Positions 49,923 to 60,329 are shown, counted from the first letter of the stretch. The stretch is 64,000 nt of DNA from Cyanophora paradoxa (GCA_004431415.1 QPMI01000416.1:248001-312000), one strand, 5' to 3'. The notes: generated by a model not told the origin, from the sequence alone. Translations and numbers: made by a program.

Positions 49923-51323
49923 ATGGACGTCACGACAACCCTCCAACGTCTTTCCCTCAAAGAGGCGCTAACCACCCCCGAAGAGGCGAAGGCGTTCTTC
50001 CTCGATAACTCGCTTATGCTTGGTCTGGAATCGAAGACTAAACCCGTTCTCGTTACTGTTAGCCCATCGACAACCTTCCCTAACAACGCTGCGCAACGAG
50101 TAAGTTTCAAACTTCCACGTTACAACTTCATCGGTAAGCTGGAACTCGCTTTCGATCTAAGCGAAATTGCGGGTTTCATCGGTGATACCGATCTTGTTCG
50201 TAATGGTTATGTGCGCCCCGTCGGCGCTCTTGTAGAGCGTCTCGAAATCTCGTATGGCTCTTACCTTTTCACTGTGCCTTCTGATTTCCTCGCTCACTTC
50301 CCTCTGGTTTATTATTCGGAGGATCAGCTAGCGAAAAAGAAACGTTCGGCTGGTTTCCTACACGGCATCCCACAACACGGAACTAACCGACTTGGTGGGT
50401 CATTCTTTGTGGAAATCCCGGTTCCGTGGTTAAACAGTTACCTACCACTTGGCGCGCTCTCAGGCGAAATGGTAGTTACCGCATGGTTCCGTGACCCCGC
50501 TAAGGGTGGATTCATTGAGACTTCTTATGGTGGTCGCGCTCTTCCGGTTGTAGGTGGAACCGCTGCCGATCAAACCGCTAATGACGGTCTCGGAAACGCT
50601 ACTAATGTAACCCTTGCTAATGTCGGTCAAAACATCACAACTGGAACCATTACCGGTCTGTCCATTCCATCATCTGCACCCGTGGATACTATTATGATCA
50701 CCAACCCACGCCTTTACATGCATGCCGTCAATGTTTCCGATGAGCTGTTTGCTACGGTCATTGAGAAGGTTAAGACTACTGGTATTGCGATTCCGGCTAT
50801 CGACATCGGCTACGTCGATGCTTTCGATGTTGCCGCCAACGGCAATAACCAACCTAACCGTATTAACATTAGCCAAATGTCGGGGCTTGCTTTCGCTCTT
50901 CTATTCTCGGTTCGTGACTACCTTAAAACCGGTCAGGATAACAGCGGCTCCCACAGTGTCCTTAAAACATATGCGGACTCGAAGGATATCACATACACGG
51001 TGGAGATTAACGGACAGCGTCTTTATTCCACGGAGCCTATCCCACTCCTCAAAGGTGCGGAACTCATCGCCGATGCATTCAAGTGTTCTAACATGGATAA
51101 GGAAGCTAACCGCTATGTCCTGTCCGGTCTTCCGTTCTGTCTGGACGGAGAGAAGGCAATTCGTAACATTGCCCAAAGTGGTTATGTCGATCTAACTAAC
51201 TCCTCATCAAGTTTCCTAACCCTCTACGTCCCACAAAACATGCGCCTTACTGTTAACGTGCGCGCTCTCATGCACACGATGCTCATAGCGGACCGCGATG
51301 GTTTAAGAAGGGTAAATTTGTAA
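49923..51323 (+). CDS. Major capsid protein (element 3)
   Basis: 466 residues, intact. Opening MDVTTTLQRLSLKEALTTP, then RVSFKLPRYNFIGKLELAFDL, LVERLEISYGSYLF, and a C-terminal LRLTVNVRALMHTMLIADRDG-like end. The FKLPRY...GKLELAF block corresponds to FDLPRKQLL...LYFK of the element 1 MCP; overall similarity is low. Size and position beside penton and ATPase fit a double jelly-roll MCP of another PLV lineage. Codon choice is rich in CGT and GGT compared with the AT-rich intergenic DNA, typical of a highly expressed gene. Confidence 0.75.
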   Translation: MDVTTTLQRLSLKEALTTPEEAKAFFLDNSLMLGLESKTKPVLVTVSPSTTFPNNAAQRVSFKLPRYNFIGKLELAFDLSEIAGFIGDTDLVRNGYVRPVGALVERLEISYGSYLFTVPSDFLAHFPLVYYSEDQLAKKKRSAGFLHGIPQHGTNRLGGSFFVEIPVPWLNSYLPLGALSGEMVVTAWFRDPAKGGFIETSYGGRALPVVGGTAADQTANDGLGNATNVTLANVGQNITTGTITGLSIPSSAPVDTIMITNPRLYMHAVNVSDELFATVIEKVKTTGIAIPAIDIGYVDAFDVAANGNNQPNRINISQMSGLAFALLFSVRDYLKTGQDNSGSHSVLKTYADSKDITYTVEINGQRLYSTEPIPLLKGAELIADAFKCSNMDKEANRYVLSGLPFCLDGEKAIRNIAQSGYVDLTNSSSSFLTLYVPQNMRLTVNVRALMHTMLIADRDGLRRVNL

Positions 51324-51405
51324 TAAGCACTGTGTGTGTTTGTTACCATTATTTAGTCATATTTCGTTATTTTTATCTGGCTTTATTAAGAAGATCTACA
51401 ACACC

Positions 51406-52188
51406 ATGGATGATGTCCCCGAATTTAACGCTGGCGAAATGATTAAACCACCATTTCGCGTCCTCGCAATCGGAAAATCGGCTACGGGTAAGTCGGAAGC
51501 CGTTAAATACTGGCTAAAACAGTTACACGATGAGAAAAAGTTAGATGTTGTTTTAGTTGTAAGTGGAACCGCATTTAATCATTTCTGGAATAATGTAGCT
51601 ACTATACAGCTCGGTAAATGGGATGCTCCTTATATCGCTAAACTTCTCGATGAAAGACAAGAGAAAATAGAGAAAGGAGAACCCGTTAACCAATTGTGTG
51701 TAGTTCTCGATGATCTTATAGATAATGAGTTAGTCGACCTTACCCGCGATAAAATTATTGGTTCTCTGTATTCGCGTGGTCGCCACTCAAATATATCCAT
51801 TATCTGTATCACACAGAAACTGCGTAAGGTTTCTTCCACTATTCGCGTTAATTCGGATTATGCAATGTTTCTTAGCGCCGCTAATCGGAAAGAACTCGAA
51901 GCAATAGAAGAAGAATACAATATAATAAGAGATAAAGACGCTTTTTATAAGATGTTTGAGGAATACGTGCATTCCTACCAATTCCTCATTTGGTCATCCG
52001 CTGATTATTCGGTAAAGTATTATGTAGATAAAGCGGATCTCGTTAAAAACTTTGGATTTCCGCGGTTCCATCGCAAACCTAAAAAGAAAGAAGACGAATT
52101 AAAACCACCTGAGAAGGAGGAAGCGCCAAAAGAAATTAAAAGCGCTATTCATACGAATAAATTGATGCGATATAAGAGAGGACTTTAA
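51406..52188 (+). CDS. Packaging ATPase (element 3)
   Basis: 260 residues from the ATG at 51,406 (MDDVPEFNAGEMIKPPFRV), chosen over an upstream GTG. Walker A AIGKSATGKSEA (about residues 22-33), Walker B LCVVLDDLIDNE (about 100-111), then SRGRHSNISIICITQ. It shares VSGTAFNHFW with the SSTAFTGQ element of the other two ATPases. The C-terminus is a Lys/Glu-rich tail. Located 82 bp after the MCP on the same strand. Confidence 0.88.
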   Translation: MDDVPEFNAGEMIKPPFRVLAIGKSATGKSEAVKYWLKQLHDEKKLDVVLVVSGTAFNHFWNNVATIQLGKWDAPYIAKLLDERQEKIEKGEPVNQLCVVLDDLIDNELVDLTRDKIIGSLYSRGRHSNISIICITQKLRKVSSTIRVNSDYAMFLSAANRKELEAIEEEYNIIRDKDAFYKMFEEYVHSYQFLIWSSADYSVKYYVDKADLVKNFGFPRFHRKPKKKEDELKPPEKEEAPKEIKSAIHTNKLMRYKRGL

Positions 52189-52216
52189 AATTATCTTCCA
52201 TATAATTAAAGATACA

Positions 52217-52948
52217 ATGCCGCCAAAACGTAAAGTAGGTGTCCCCGCTGGGGCTATTTCATATTCCGGTGGTGAAAGTTACGGGTCACTTAATACTACA
52301 CCTATGAAATTCGATGGAGTTAATCAAGTGAAACCATCGCAACCGGAAGAAGATCCCTTAAATGCCGCTTATGAAGAATCGCCGGCGGACAAAGCGCCGC
52401 AAGCATCGACAAGTGAAACACTCAATGTATCACCGGATGCATCGAAGATGAAGGCGGTCGGTGAGGGTGCGCGTCGTATTATCGGTGCCGCTGATGATCG
52501 CGGTCTTGGTCTACAAGATCTTGCACTTGCTCGTAAAGGTCAAGGTGTTTCGAAAGAATCGGACAAGGTTATACAATCGATGGCGGGAGAAGTAACTTAT
52601 AAAGTCGCTCCGACTCAAAACGTCCACCGAATGCCAAAGGCTGAATGGGACACAATGACCGCTAAACTACGCGATCTCGAAGCTAAGTCAAGTGCGCTAG
52701 AACAGTATGTAATGGAGAAGAAAGAACGCGCTAAAATGAAGGAAATGTTACGTAAAGAGGTTTTCCGTATGGGAATTACGGGACTTCCTGATACTCAATT
52801 TATTCGGAAGAAAGAGACACAAATAGATGAGCAAGCGGTGGATGAAATGAATACCAAAAAGAAGGGAACCATAGAACCTGGCGCTACCAAAGCGGAAGTA
52901 GAGAAAGCCGTAGCACCAACAGTATACAAGCGGAGAGTTTGGCTTTAA
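52217..52948 (+). CDS. Unknown protein, possible virion or scaffold component (element 3)
   Basis: 243 residues. The N-terminal half is polar and of low complexity (MPPKRKVGVPAGAISYSGG), followed by EGARRIIGAADDRGLGLQD. A coiled coil is likely at about 148-190 (MTAKLRDLEAKSSALEQYV). No family is recognised. It follows the ATPase by 28 bp on the same strand in the capsid block; basic, partly disordered proteins there are often internal virion proteins, but this is inference. Confidence 0.55.
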   Translation: MPPKRKVGVPAGAISYSGGESYGSLNTTPMKFDGVNQVKPSQPEEDPLNAAYEESPADKAPQASTSETLNVSPDASKMKAVGEGARRIIGAADDRGLGLQDLALARKGQGVSKESDKVIQSMAGEVTYKVAPTQNVHRMPKAEWDTMTAKLRDLEAKSSALEQYVMEKKERAKMKEMLRKEVFRMGITGLPDTQFIRKKETQIDEQAVDEMNTKKKGTIEPGATKAEVEKAVAPTVYKRRVWL

Positions 52949-52971
52949 AATTTATATATCTTTATAGAGAC

Positions 52972-53226
52972 ATGGACTTTTTGCAAAAGATCATAGAGAT
53001 GTTTAATATCCACGTGGTTAGCAATTGCCACAGCGGGTGCTGTGATACAACCGTAGAAGTGGGTTTTTCAGACAACGAAGATAATGAGACAGAAGGTAGA
53101 CGATCCCGAAGAAATTCAAATGTTTCGACTGGTTCGCGACCACCTACACCGGAACAGGGTCGCCGGTTTTCCGTAGATAATAGCGATGATTTACGAAGGC
53201 AAGCGTTTGATTATCACGGTAATTAA
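52972..53226 (+). CDS. Small unknown protein (element 3)
   Basis: 84 residues from the ATG at 52,972. The opening MDFLQKIIEMFNIHVV is a possible amphipathic or membrane-associated helix; then CHSGCC and a Ser/Arg/Glu-rich tail with SRPPTPEQGRRFS. No family is recognised. It begins 23 bp after the preceding gene. Confidence 0.5.
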   Translation: MDFLQKIIEMFNIHVVSNCHSGCCDTTVEVGFSDNEDNETEGRRSRRNSNVSTGSRPPTPEQGRRFSVDNSDDLRRQAFDYHGN

Positions 53227-53250
53227 AATATTTGTAATAAGTATCGGAAA

Positions 53251-53376
53251 ATGCTCGAAGAAGTCTATAATATTATTTTAGCGAAACGTCAGATTTACGC
53301 CATTCAATCTGCGATAGAAAAACGTAGACAAGAGCTTGTTCGGTCGCCAAAAAATGACAACCCTAAAAGTATTTAA
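53251..53376 (+). CDS. Very small ORF overlapping the helicase start (element 3)
   Basis: 41 residues: MLEEVYNIILAKRQIYAIQ, then AIEKRRQELVRSPKND. It is a charged helix. It starts 24 bp after the previous gene and overlaps the helicase ATG at 53,354 by 23 bp, a spacing that would suit coupled expression. It could be chance; support is only position and composition. Confidence 0.35.
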   Translation: MLEEVYNIILAKRQIYAIQSAIEKRRQELVRSPKNDNPKSI

Positions 53377-54742
53377 AGAAACAGCGATAATACAAACTGA
53401 TAAAATATTTTCTGTGCTGAAAGTAAGAATGGCTGCTATCGCCGATGATGTTAGCGTAATTGAATTCGAATTCGAAAGTGACAGCGATGAAATTGTTAAC
53501 TCACCACCAAAGGTTAAACTTAATCCTAAGAGTGCCGATGGGTTAAATTATCGGATCCGTGAAGTGCTGAGACTGCGAAAGAAGTATGAGGAAGACCCCG
53601 AATACCGTGAATTCAAAAATCGGTTTAGTCGTCCGACCTTTTTCGAAAGATTGGATACAGTGCCTAACATTATCGGTTTCACTAATGGTGTTTTCGATCT
53701 TAACACTATGACCTTCCGTAAGGGAAAACCCGATGATATGGTTAGCAAGACCGTAGGCTATGAATTCATCGCTGCCGACCGTCAGAAAATCGCTAAGATT
53801 CAATCCATCTATGCTGATATTATCGAAGATCCCGATGAGCGTAACTATATTATCGGAGCGCTTGCTTTCGCTCTCACAGGTCGGACTGATATCCAAAAAT
53901 TCAATTTCTGGTCTGGAAAAGGTGCTAATGGTAAATCGCTACTGCAAGAAATGGCTAAGAAAACATTCGGCGATTACTACGGCTCGATCAGTATGAGCTA
54001 CTGGACAAAGCCTAAAAAGAATTCATCAGATGCTACGCCCGATCTTGCCGCAATTCTTGGGAAGCGAATCGTATTCAGTAACGAAGCGGAAGATGGCGAT
54101 AAGTTGCAAATCAGTAAGATTAAGGAAATCACAGGTGGAAACGAAATGAAGGTTCGCGCTCTCTTTAAGGATCCCGTCGCCTTTATTCCGATGTGTCAAA
54201 TCTTCCTATCCACCAATGATAACCTTTCTCTCAGCAAAGCTGATGAAGCCATATTACGTCGGCTCATCTATTGCACATTCAAGAGTGTCTTTAAGCCGAA
54301 TCCTAAGGAAGGTGAAAAGAAAGCCGATATTACCCTTATGCATCTTCTCGATGACGACGAGTATAAAATGGCTCAAATGTCTATATTCTTGGACATGTTT
54401 AGAACGCAAGACCTTGCCGACCTTATGCAAAATCCGCCCCAATCTATCATCGATTACGGATCGGAATATTTCGCTGAAAATGATAAGATCGGTGAATGGA
54501 TCAGAAATACTTATGAAAAGACAGGAAACCGTGATGACTTTGTTTCAAGTGATTCTATCATGAAGAAATATAGACAAGTGGATGATAAGGCGGAACCGAC
54601 AAGCATCGGTAAACGGATGCGCGAGATATTTAATGTTAAGTCTGAGTCTAAGCGCGAAAGGGGCGCGGTTATTCGTGGATATTATGGAATCAAAGCCATA
54701 ATTCACCATAACGAATTTGTGGATGATGATGTAGAAGCGTAA
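53354..54742 (+). CDS. D5-like superfamily 3 helicase (element 3)
   Basis: 462 residues from the ATG at 53,354. A D5_N-like region precedes the motor: VPNIIGFTNGVFDLNTM (about residues 105-121). The SF3 motor has Walker A WSGKGANGKSLLQEM (about 190-204), motif B GKRIVFSNEAEDG (about 236-248) and motif C CQIFLSTNDN (about 280-290), with an arginine finger region EAILRRLIYC after it. Such helicases unwind DNA at the replication fork in NCLDVs and virophages. No primase domain is visible at the N-terminus. It stands alone between the capsid block and the hairpin region. Confidence 0.88.
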   Translation: MTTLKVFKETAIIQTDKIFSVLKVRMAAIADDVSVIEFEFESDSDEIVNSPPKVKLNPKSADGLNYRIREVLRLRKKYEEDPEYREFKNRFSRPTFFERLDTVPNIIGFTNGVFDLNTMTFRKGKPDDMVSKTVGYEFIAADRQKIAKIQSIYADIIEDPDERNYIIGALAFALTGRTDIQKFNFWSGKGANGKSLLQEMAKKTFGDYYGSISMSYWTKPKKNSSDATPDLAAILGKRIVFSNEAEDGDKLQISKIKEITGGNEMKVRALFKDPVAFIPMCQIFLSTNDNLSLSKADEAILRRLIYCTFKSVFKPNPKEGEKKADITLMHLLDDDEYKMAQMSIFLDMFRTQDLADLMQNPPQSIIDYGSEYFAENDKIGEWIRNTYEKTGNRDDFVSSDSIMKKYRQVDDKAEPTSIGKRMREIFNVKSESKRERGAVIRGYYGIKAIIHHNEFVDDDVEA

Positions 54743-55097
54743 ATATAAATGAATTGAATGATTGCTTTCTTACTATTTTTTATAACCTTACTGTGTATGG
54801 TAAGAATTAACAATGTAACAGGTGGATTTTTGGTTTTCAGTCTCGTGTAACAGGTGTAACAGGTCTATCCCAAAGTTCTGACCTCTGACCCCCCTCCTAG
54901 GGGAAAGTTTGGGATGAACCTGTTACACCTGTTACACATACCATTCTCAGTAAGACCCCTTTAAAAACATAAAAACTCAGTGTGAATATCCTTATTAATA
55001 TAATTTGTAGTGTTTTATTACTATAATCTGTAAAAATTGAACAAGATATTTAAGCATTTATTTGTTTGACTATACGAAGTTCTCTACGAAGTTATCA
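54743..55097. other. Intergenic region holding TGTAACAGG hairpin copy 3
   Basis: No gene. An additional single AATGTAACAGGTGG lies at about 54,813. The hairpin (54,845-54,937) is an inverted copy of the 46.57-kb one. AT-rich DNA follows up to the next start. Confidence 0.6.
54845..54937. repeat. TGTAACAGG hairpin, copy 3 (inverted)
   Basis: Reverse-complement orientation relative to copies 1 and 2; includes CTCCTAGGGGAAAGTTTGGG and the flank ACATACCATTCTCAGTAAG that matches the outside of copy 2. Confidence 0.87.
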
Positions 55098-55352
55098 ATG
55101 GCTACCCGTAAGTTTGCTTTCGAAATGACCGATGAAGAATTAGACCAAAACATAAAACAAGAAATTACCATGGAAGCAACAGCGGAATATTTAAAAAGGG
55201 TATTCGGTTCTAATCCGTTATTGGAAACAAAGAAACGCCGCACTCATGTTATCAAAGCGAATAACGTCCAACTTAACCTTATACTTCCTGAGGGCGTTAA
55301 AGTGCGCATTCGTGGAGTTACCGTTTATGATCCGAAATGTGTCCAAAAGTGA
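55098..55352 (+). CDS. Small unknown protein (element 3)
   Basis: 84 residues from the ATG at 55,098: MATRKFAFEMTDEELDQNIK, then LLETKKRRTHVIKANNVQ and a short beta-like tail. No family is recognised. Flanked by hairpin copy 3 upstream and the convergent coiled-coil gene downstream. Confidence 0.5.
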   Translation: MATRKFAFEMTDEELDQNIKQEITMEATAEYLKRVFGSNPLLETKKRRTHVIKANNVQLNLILPEGVKVRIRGVTVYDPKCVQK

Positions 55353-55410
55353 AATAGAAATGCTCAAAAATCTATTAAACCACAAAATAAAAAAGATTTT
55401 ATTAGTTTTT

Positions 55411-56358
55411 TCAACCTTGCACAATGTAACGATCGCTGCATATTCTAATTCGTATACTTGCCAATTTAAAATGTTTTTTTAACAATTCAACAACTTGTTC
55501 GATTGTATACGCCACTGAACAATTAGTATCACGATCCCATAAACAATCTAATTGTTTCGGAATATCTCTACGTTCCCATGCGACTTTGAAATGTAAGCGA
55601 ATTTCAATACGTGGACATTCCATGTATTCAGCGAGCCATTCAAGGAATTGCTTCCTTTCAGCTCTGAATTTATCTATATCGTGTTTTCTCATTTTATCCA
55701 TGTTTGGAACAAAGTTTTCACACCAAACTACAAACTTTCTCGCATTTGCCTGATTAATAAGCTGTTGTTGTTCCCATTCTTTCTGTCTCTGTTCCCATTC
55801 TTCCTGTCTTTGTCTTCTTTTTTGTTCTTCTTCTTGCCGTTTCTTTTCTTCTTCTTGCCGTTTCTTTTCTTCTTCTTGCCGTTTCTTTTCTTCTTCTTGC
55901 CGTTTCTTCTCTTCTCTTTGCCTTTTCCTCTCTTCTTTTGCTTTTTGTTTTCTACAATGATTACAATAGTCTTCTTTACGGTTCCAATGCCTTTCCTCAC
56001 ATTGATGACATAAGTCACCTCTGTGTTCTTCTGGCATGAACCGTTCTATACAATGATTTCCAACCAAAACGATAATTTTCTTTTCGACATGCAATATATA
56101 ACATTGCTCTTCTATGTGATGAGAACAGGCACATTTATTATGTTTTGGAGGAAGGTTTTCAATTCCTACATTATAGTGTGCAAGTTTAGCGCGTATCCGT
56201 TTCATATTATGCTCACTTCCCAACTCAACATAATCTAGGAAGTTATCAGAACCACATAGGTTACGTAAAGTCTCTTTTAACTGTTCGAGATAGCTATTTT
56301 TCTTTTCTGTTGTCATTTCTGTTTCTCTGTATGTGTTACACATAAAATGTTTTCTCAT
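55411..56358 (-). CDS. Coiled-coil protein with Cys/His cluster (element 3)
   Basis: 315 residues. Residues ~70-110 contain KCACSHHIEEQCYILH and IIVLVGNHCIERF, a small Cys/His module also seen in large DNA virus proteins (CxC...H...CYI...GNxCIxxF). A second Cys pair cluster, LCHQCEERH and YCNHCRKQ, follows at about 128-150. Then comes a run of KKRQEEE heptads (about 155-190), predicted as a long helix or coiled coil, and an Arg/Glu-rich tail. It may bind zinc and nucleic acid or scaffold a complex; function unknown. Confidence 0.65.
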   Translation of the reverse strand: MRKHFMCNTYRETEMTTEKKNSYLEQLKETLRNLCGSDNFLDYVELGSEHNMKRIRAKLAHYNVGIENLPPKHNKCACSHHIEEQCYILHVEKKIIVLVGNHCIERFMPEEHRGDLCHQCEERHWNRKEDYCNHCRKQKAKEERKRQREEKKRQEEEKKRQEEEKKRQEEEKKRQEEEQKRRQRQEEWEQRQKEWEQQQLINQANARKFVVWCENFVPNMDKMRKHDIDKFRAERKQFLEWLAEYMECPRIEIRLHFKVAWERRDIPKQLDCLWDRDTNCSVAYTIEQVVELLKKHFKLASIRIRICSDRYIVQG

Positions 56359-56446
56359 CTGTCAATTTTTGAGTTGTCTTTAAATACGTTTCTACATTTT
56401 TAAACGCGTTTCATTTCCGAAAAAATAATGTTCCTATAAAGCAAAG

Positions 56447-59400
56447 ATGCCCCGCCAAACTAATAGACTTATTAAAGAAAAGAAAAATGAGATTATCGGA
56501 CTGTTAGGAACCCTTTTAACTACCGGTGAAATCACAGAAGCCGAATATGATAGAGAAGCCGCCATTTTAGATCGGAAGCCGCGACTACAACAACTTACCG
56601 ATATCGCCAATGACCTTTATGATCGCATGCAAAGAATGGAAGACTTTATGGACGAAGGACAACGCTTAGGAGCAATTGAACCCGAAGTAGAAGATGGAGA
56701 GGCAATGAATCAAGCTTACTCATGGCATTCTTACCGCGCAAGAAATCAAATAGTTGTGGATACTATCGATTATTTGGAACGCATCGCTACTAACCTTCCA
56801 CAGCGAATTAGAACGAAGTTAGAACAATTAAGAGCCGTTAAAGTCCGCCTTACATTCGTTTGTCGGTTTGTAAAAGTAAGTAATGAACGCATTTTTATTA
56901 CTAAATATATTTACAGTGACTACTTTGTTATCACACGATCCCGTAATATAAATACGGAATTGCGTAAAGCTCTACAAGAAATGCAAGAGCAAATGAAACA
57001 AGTAGATAGTTACCGTTTGGATCGCTTAGAGATCCTTAGGGTTGTTATCATGTCTTACGCACCGGTGGGTGGTTGCTATTTTGCTACTCCCGAATGGATC
57101 GCAAGAAAGAAAGCAACCGTTAACGTTAAGAATATCGACGGACAAGATTGTTTTAAATATGCTATTTTGGCTCGTCTACACCGAAAGGACATTAACCGCC
57201 ATAAAAGCTATGATCCCATTCAATATCGCCGATGGCTTAATGAACTGAACTTTAATAATATCGAATTTCCGGTAGCATGTGATGCTGATGTTATCGATCG
57301 ATTCGAAGAACAGAACCCTGACTTATCGGTTAATATCTACGGTGCTGATAACGAAAAGGAGTCGTTTTATCCGTTACATATGTCGAGCAATCCACGTAGA
57401 AAGAATAAGATTAACCTTTTACTCATTGAAAATACGGAGGAGAATAGAGGACATTATGTAGCTATTGTGTCTCTAAGTCGCCTCCTTAAAACCACGTTCG
57501 ATAAAGCATGTGATGGACGCATTTATTACTGTGAAACCTGTCTATCACGTTTCCGATCTCAGGCGAAATTAGACCTACACATAGAAGCTAATCGGTGCAT
57601 CGATTGGAGGGAAAGTAAAGGAAAATGTCCGAAACCTGATACTTACATGGAATTTGGATTAAAACACCTAAGAAAGACTGTATGGCTTCATGTGATCTGT
57701 TACGTTAAAATCGAAGATCATTCGGTATCTGTGAGTGCAAACAAAACCAAACGTGAAATTAAAGCTGTGTCATTGAGAGTGGTAATAGGAGAAGAAGTGG
57801 TAGCTTTTCATTTTGAGGGAGCCGATCCTTTGGGTTCGCTGTTCGCAAAACTCATAGAAATAAGACCTCATGTAGTGCAAACCCTATTTAGAAATATTCC
57901 CATGCATCCCCTTACGGAAGATCAGAAGGCGGAATATAGAACCACAAAACATTGTTATATTTGCTTGCAACGATTCACAGCTGAAAACGTTTCGGTTCGC
58001 GATCACTGTCACCAAACGGGCGATTATATCGGGAAAGCATGCCGAAACTGTAACCTCCATAGGCGAATTTCTAAACAAACAAAAGTAGCTATCGTGGTGG
58101 ATCAAATGGACGAATGCGGACATGGATATTCCGAAAGATTGCCCAACAAGACGACACACAACGTGTGGAAATTCTAAGTAAAAATTTCGATCAGTATCTA
58201 TCGCTACAATGGGGCATGTGGAAATTCATCGATGCATCGCATTTTATGGATTTCCAAAGTGCAAATGTCGATGATCTTATGTTTAAATTCGAAGAATTCC
58301 GTAAATTGGCGTTCTCTCAATATGGATTAGATCCATGTCATTACGTTAGCGCTCCCGGTCTATCATGGGACGCTATGTTAAAACATACAAAGGCAAAGAT
58401 TGCACTTATCGATGATGTAGACAAATACGAATTTATTGAAAGAGCTATTCGGGGTGGATTTGCTACTATGCCACACGATATGCAAAGGTAGAGAATCCCG
58501 ACGATCATATAGTTTTATTGGACGCAAATAATTTATATGGTTTTGCACTCAGCCAACCTTTACCTATTGGTGACTATCGATGGGAAGAAACCACAGAGGC
58601 ACTTAAAGAAGTAGAAGGACGAAACGCATTTATTGAGGTCGATTTAGAATATCCTATTTCCCTCGAAGATCATTATGATTTTCCACTTATTGTGAATAAA
58701 GAAGTTATCACGACAGATATGTTAGGTGAATACCAACAAAACCTATTATATATGACAGGTGAAAAGTTAACCAAAGATCCACGACTTACAGCAACATTTA
58801 CACCAAAGACTAACTATGTCATATCACAACCTCTACTTATCTATCTCGTTAAAAAGGGTGTAGTCATAAAAGCGATTCATAAGGTGATCTCATTCGCTAC
58901 GTCCCCTTTCATGAAATCTTACATAGCTCTAAATACAAGACTAAGACACGAGTCAGGGAATAGATTCGAAAGCGACTTTTTTAAACTCATGAATAATGCG
59001 ATATATGGAAAATGCTTAGAATCTTGTAGGGGTCGCTCTTCTGTAAAGATCGCCAATAGTGAGAAACTATGTAAGAAATATGCCGCAAGTCCACTTATCA
59101 AAGCAACCAATGTATTAAACGAAAACGCCGTAGCGTTTGAAATGTATTCGAAACATGTAAACTTAGATAAACCCGTAGCTATTGGTGCTTTCGTTTTGGA
59201 TTTCGCGAAGTTACATAATTATCAATTCTTTTATGATGTGGTAAAAAAGAAATGGGAAACGGCTAAGCTACTATTCCACGATACCGATTCGTTCTGTCTA
59301 TTTCTGAAAACCGATAATCTAAATGCGGACATGAAAGCCATCGGTGAACACCTCGATAGGAGTAATTATAATCGCGATCATCCATTATATAGTTTGTCGA

Positions 59401-59726
59401 ATCGATTGACTCCGGGGAAGTATAAAAACGAATTCCCAAATGCAAAGATCTTAGAATATGTGGGTTTGAGATCGAAACTTTACGCTTTCAGAACTGAAAC
59501 CTATGAAAAAATAAAAATGTCCGGGACAGCATCGAAAGAAGTCCATTTTGACGATTTTAAGAAATGTCTATTCGAAGGCATCACCAAAACAGTAACAGTA
59601 AGAAACAAGCGACGACAAGACCACAGCCTATATGATTTGGAGAGCAGAAGGGTGGCGCTAAACCAAATCGATAGCAAAAGGAAGATATCAAACGACGGCA
59701 TTCACAGTGTCCCATTTGGTGTCTGA
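56447..59726 (+). pseudogene. Polinton-type protein-primed DNA polymerase B, two frameshifts (element 3)
   Basis: About 1,090 residues over three frames. N-terminus MPRQTNRLIKEKKNEIIGLL; QDCFKYAILARLH at ~231; a C2H2-like finger CETCLSRF...HIEANRC at ~361; an endonuclease VII-like HCYICLQRF...CRNCNLHRR at ~501-540. Frame breaks lie near 58,105-58,140 and 58,465-58,475. The palm then reads LLDANNLYGFALSQPLP (motif A), FFKLMNNAIYGKCLE (motif B) and HDTDSFCLF (motif C). Protein-primed PolB copies linear DNA from a terminal protein. As read it cannot give one polypeptide, so either it is dead or two base calls are wrong. It is the equivalent of the partial element 1 gene. Confidence 0.85.
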
Positions 59727-59884
59727 TACACTGTATCTATACTTCTCTTTTTATTTTTTCGGTCTCCTAAAAGTAATATACCTCGGAGGATGTGTAATAA
59801 CCATATACATTTTTGAAATTGATCTTTTGGGTCAATTTCATAGAAATTAGGTATGGGGTTCTCTTTCCATACTGAGTCGTCCAT
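59702..59884 (-). CDS. Small unknown ORF at the polymerase 3' end (element 3)
   Basis: 60 residues from the ATG at 59,884: MDDSVWKENPIPNFYEIDPK, then WLLHILRGILLLG, hydrophobic. It overlaps the polymerase stop by 25 bp. No family is recognised; weak support. Confidence 0.3.
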   Translation of the reverse strand: MDDSVWKENPIPNFYEIDPKDQFQKCIWLLHILRGILLLGDRKNKKRSIDTVYQTPNGTL

Positions 59885-59910
59885 TATAAATATATCAGAG
59901 ATTAAGTAGG

Positions 59911-60060
59911 ATGCGCACCATCTTAGCGAAAGTATTCCCATATGAGCTTGTCGATATCATAATGATCCATTACCATAAGACGTGTCCTAATTGCTTTGAT
60001 ACTCGTATAATCACCAAAGGTAAATGTGGAAAAATTCTTATTTGTTTGTCTAAACTTTAA
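59911..60060 (+). CDS. Very small Cys-containing ORF (element 3)
   Basis: 49 residues: MRTILAKVFPYELVDIIMI followed by HKTCPNCFD and CGKILICL. Short PYELxDII-type proteins occur in giant viruses. Divergent from the previous small ORF. Weak support. Confidence 0.3.
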   Translation: MRTILAKVFPYELVDIIMIHYHKTCPNCFDTRIITKGKCGKILICLSKL

Positions 60061-60329
60061 TCAAAATACAACATAATCGGTTTCTCCTCTATGACTATTC
60101 CCCATGTTGTCCTTTTTCTGTATGCGTGAGAGTGTTTTTTAGAACACTGTCGGCAACCTGACCCCTTAATGTGGTTAAATCCGTAGGTTTGGAACGTTTT
60201 ATTACATTGTAGGCATCTAACAGATACCTTTTCTTGCGCTTTCTTATAAACAGTGTCGGTATAATCAAATTTATCCTTACCATGGACTGACATAGCGGTA
60301 TCTATAAACTTTCTTGTTTTTTCATCCAT
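60057..60329 (-). CDS. DUF723-like zinc protein (element 3)
   Basis: 90 residues. FIDTAMSVHGKDKFDYTDTVY followed by VSVRCLQCNKTFQT and HIKGSGCRQC matches the pattern of DUF723-type proteins (HGxKYDYS...C...HxxGxGCxxC) that accompany homing endonucleases and occur free in phages and giant viruses. Likely a DNA-binding zinc module; no nuclease domain is attached. It is the last gene of the minus-strand fibre cluster. Confidence 0.6.
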   Translation of the reverse strand: MDEKTRKFIDTAMSVHGKDKFDYTDTVYKKAQEKVSVRCLQCNKTFQTYGFNHIKGSGCRQCSKKHSHAYRKRTTWGIVIEEKPIMLYFD

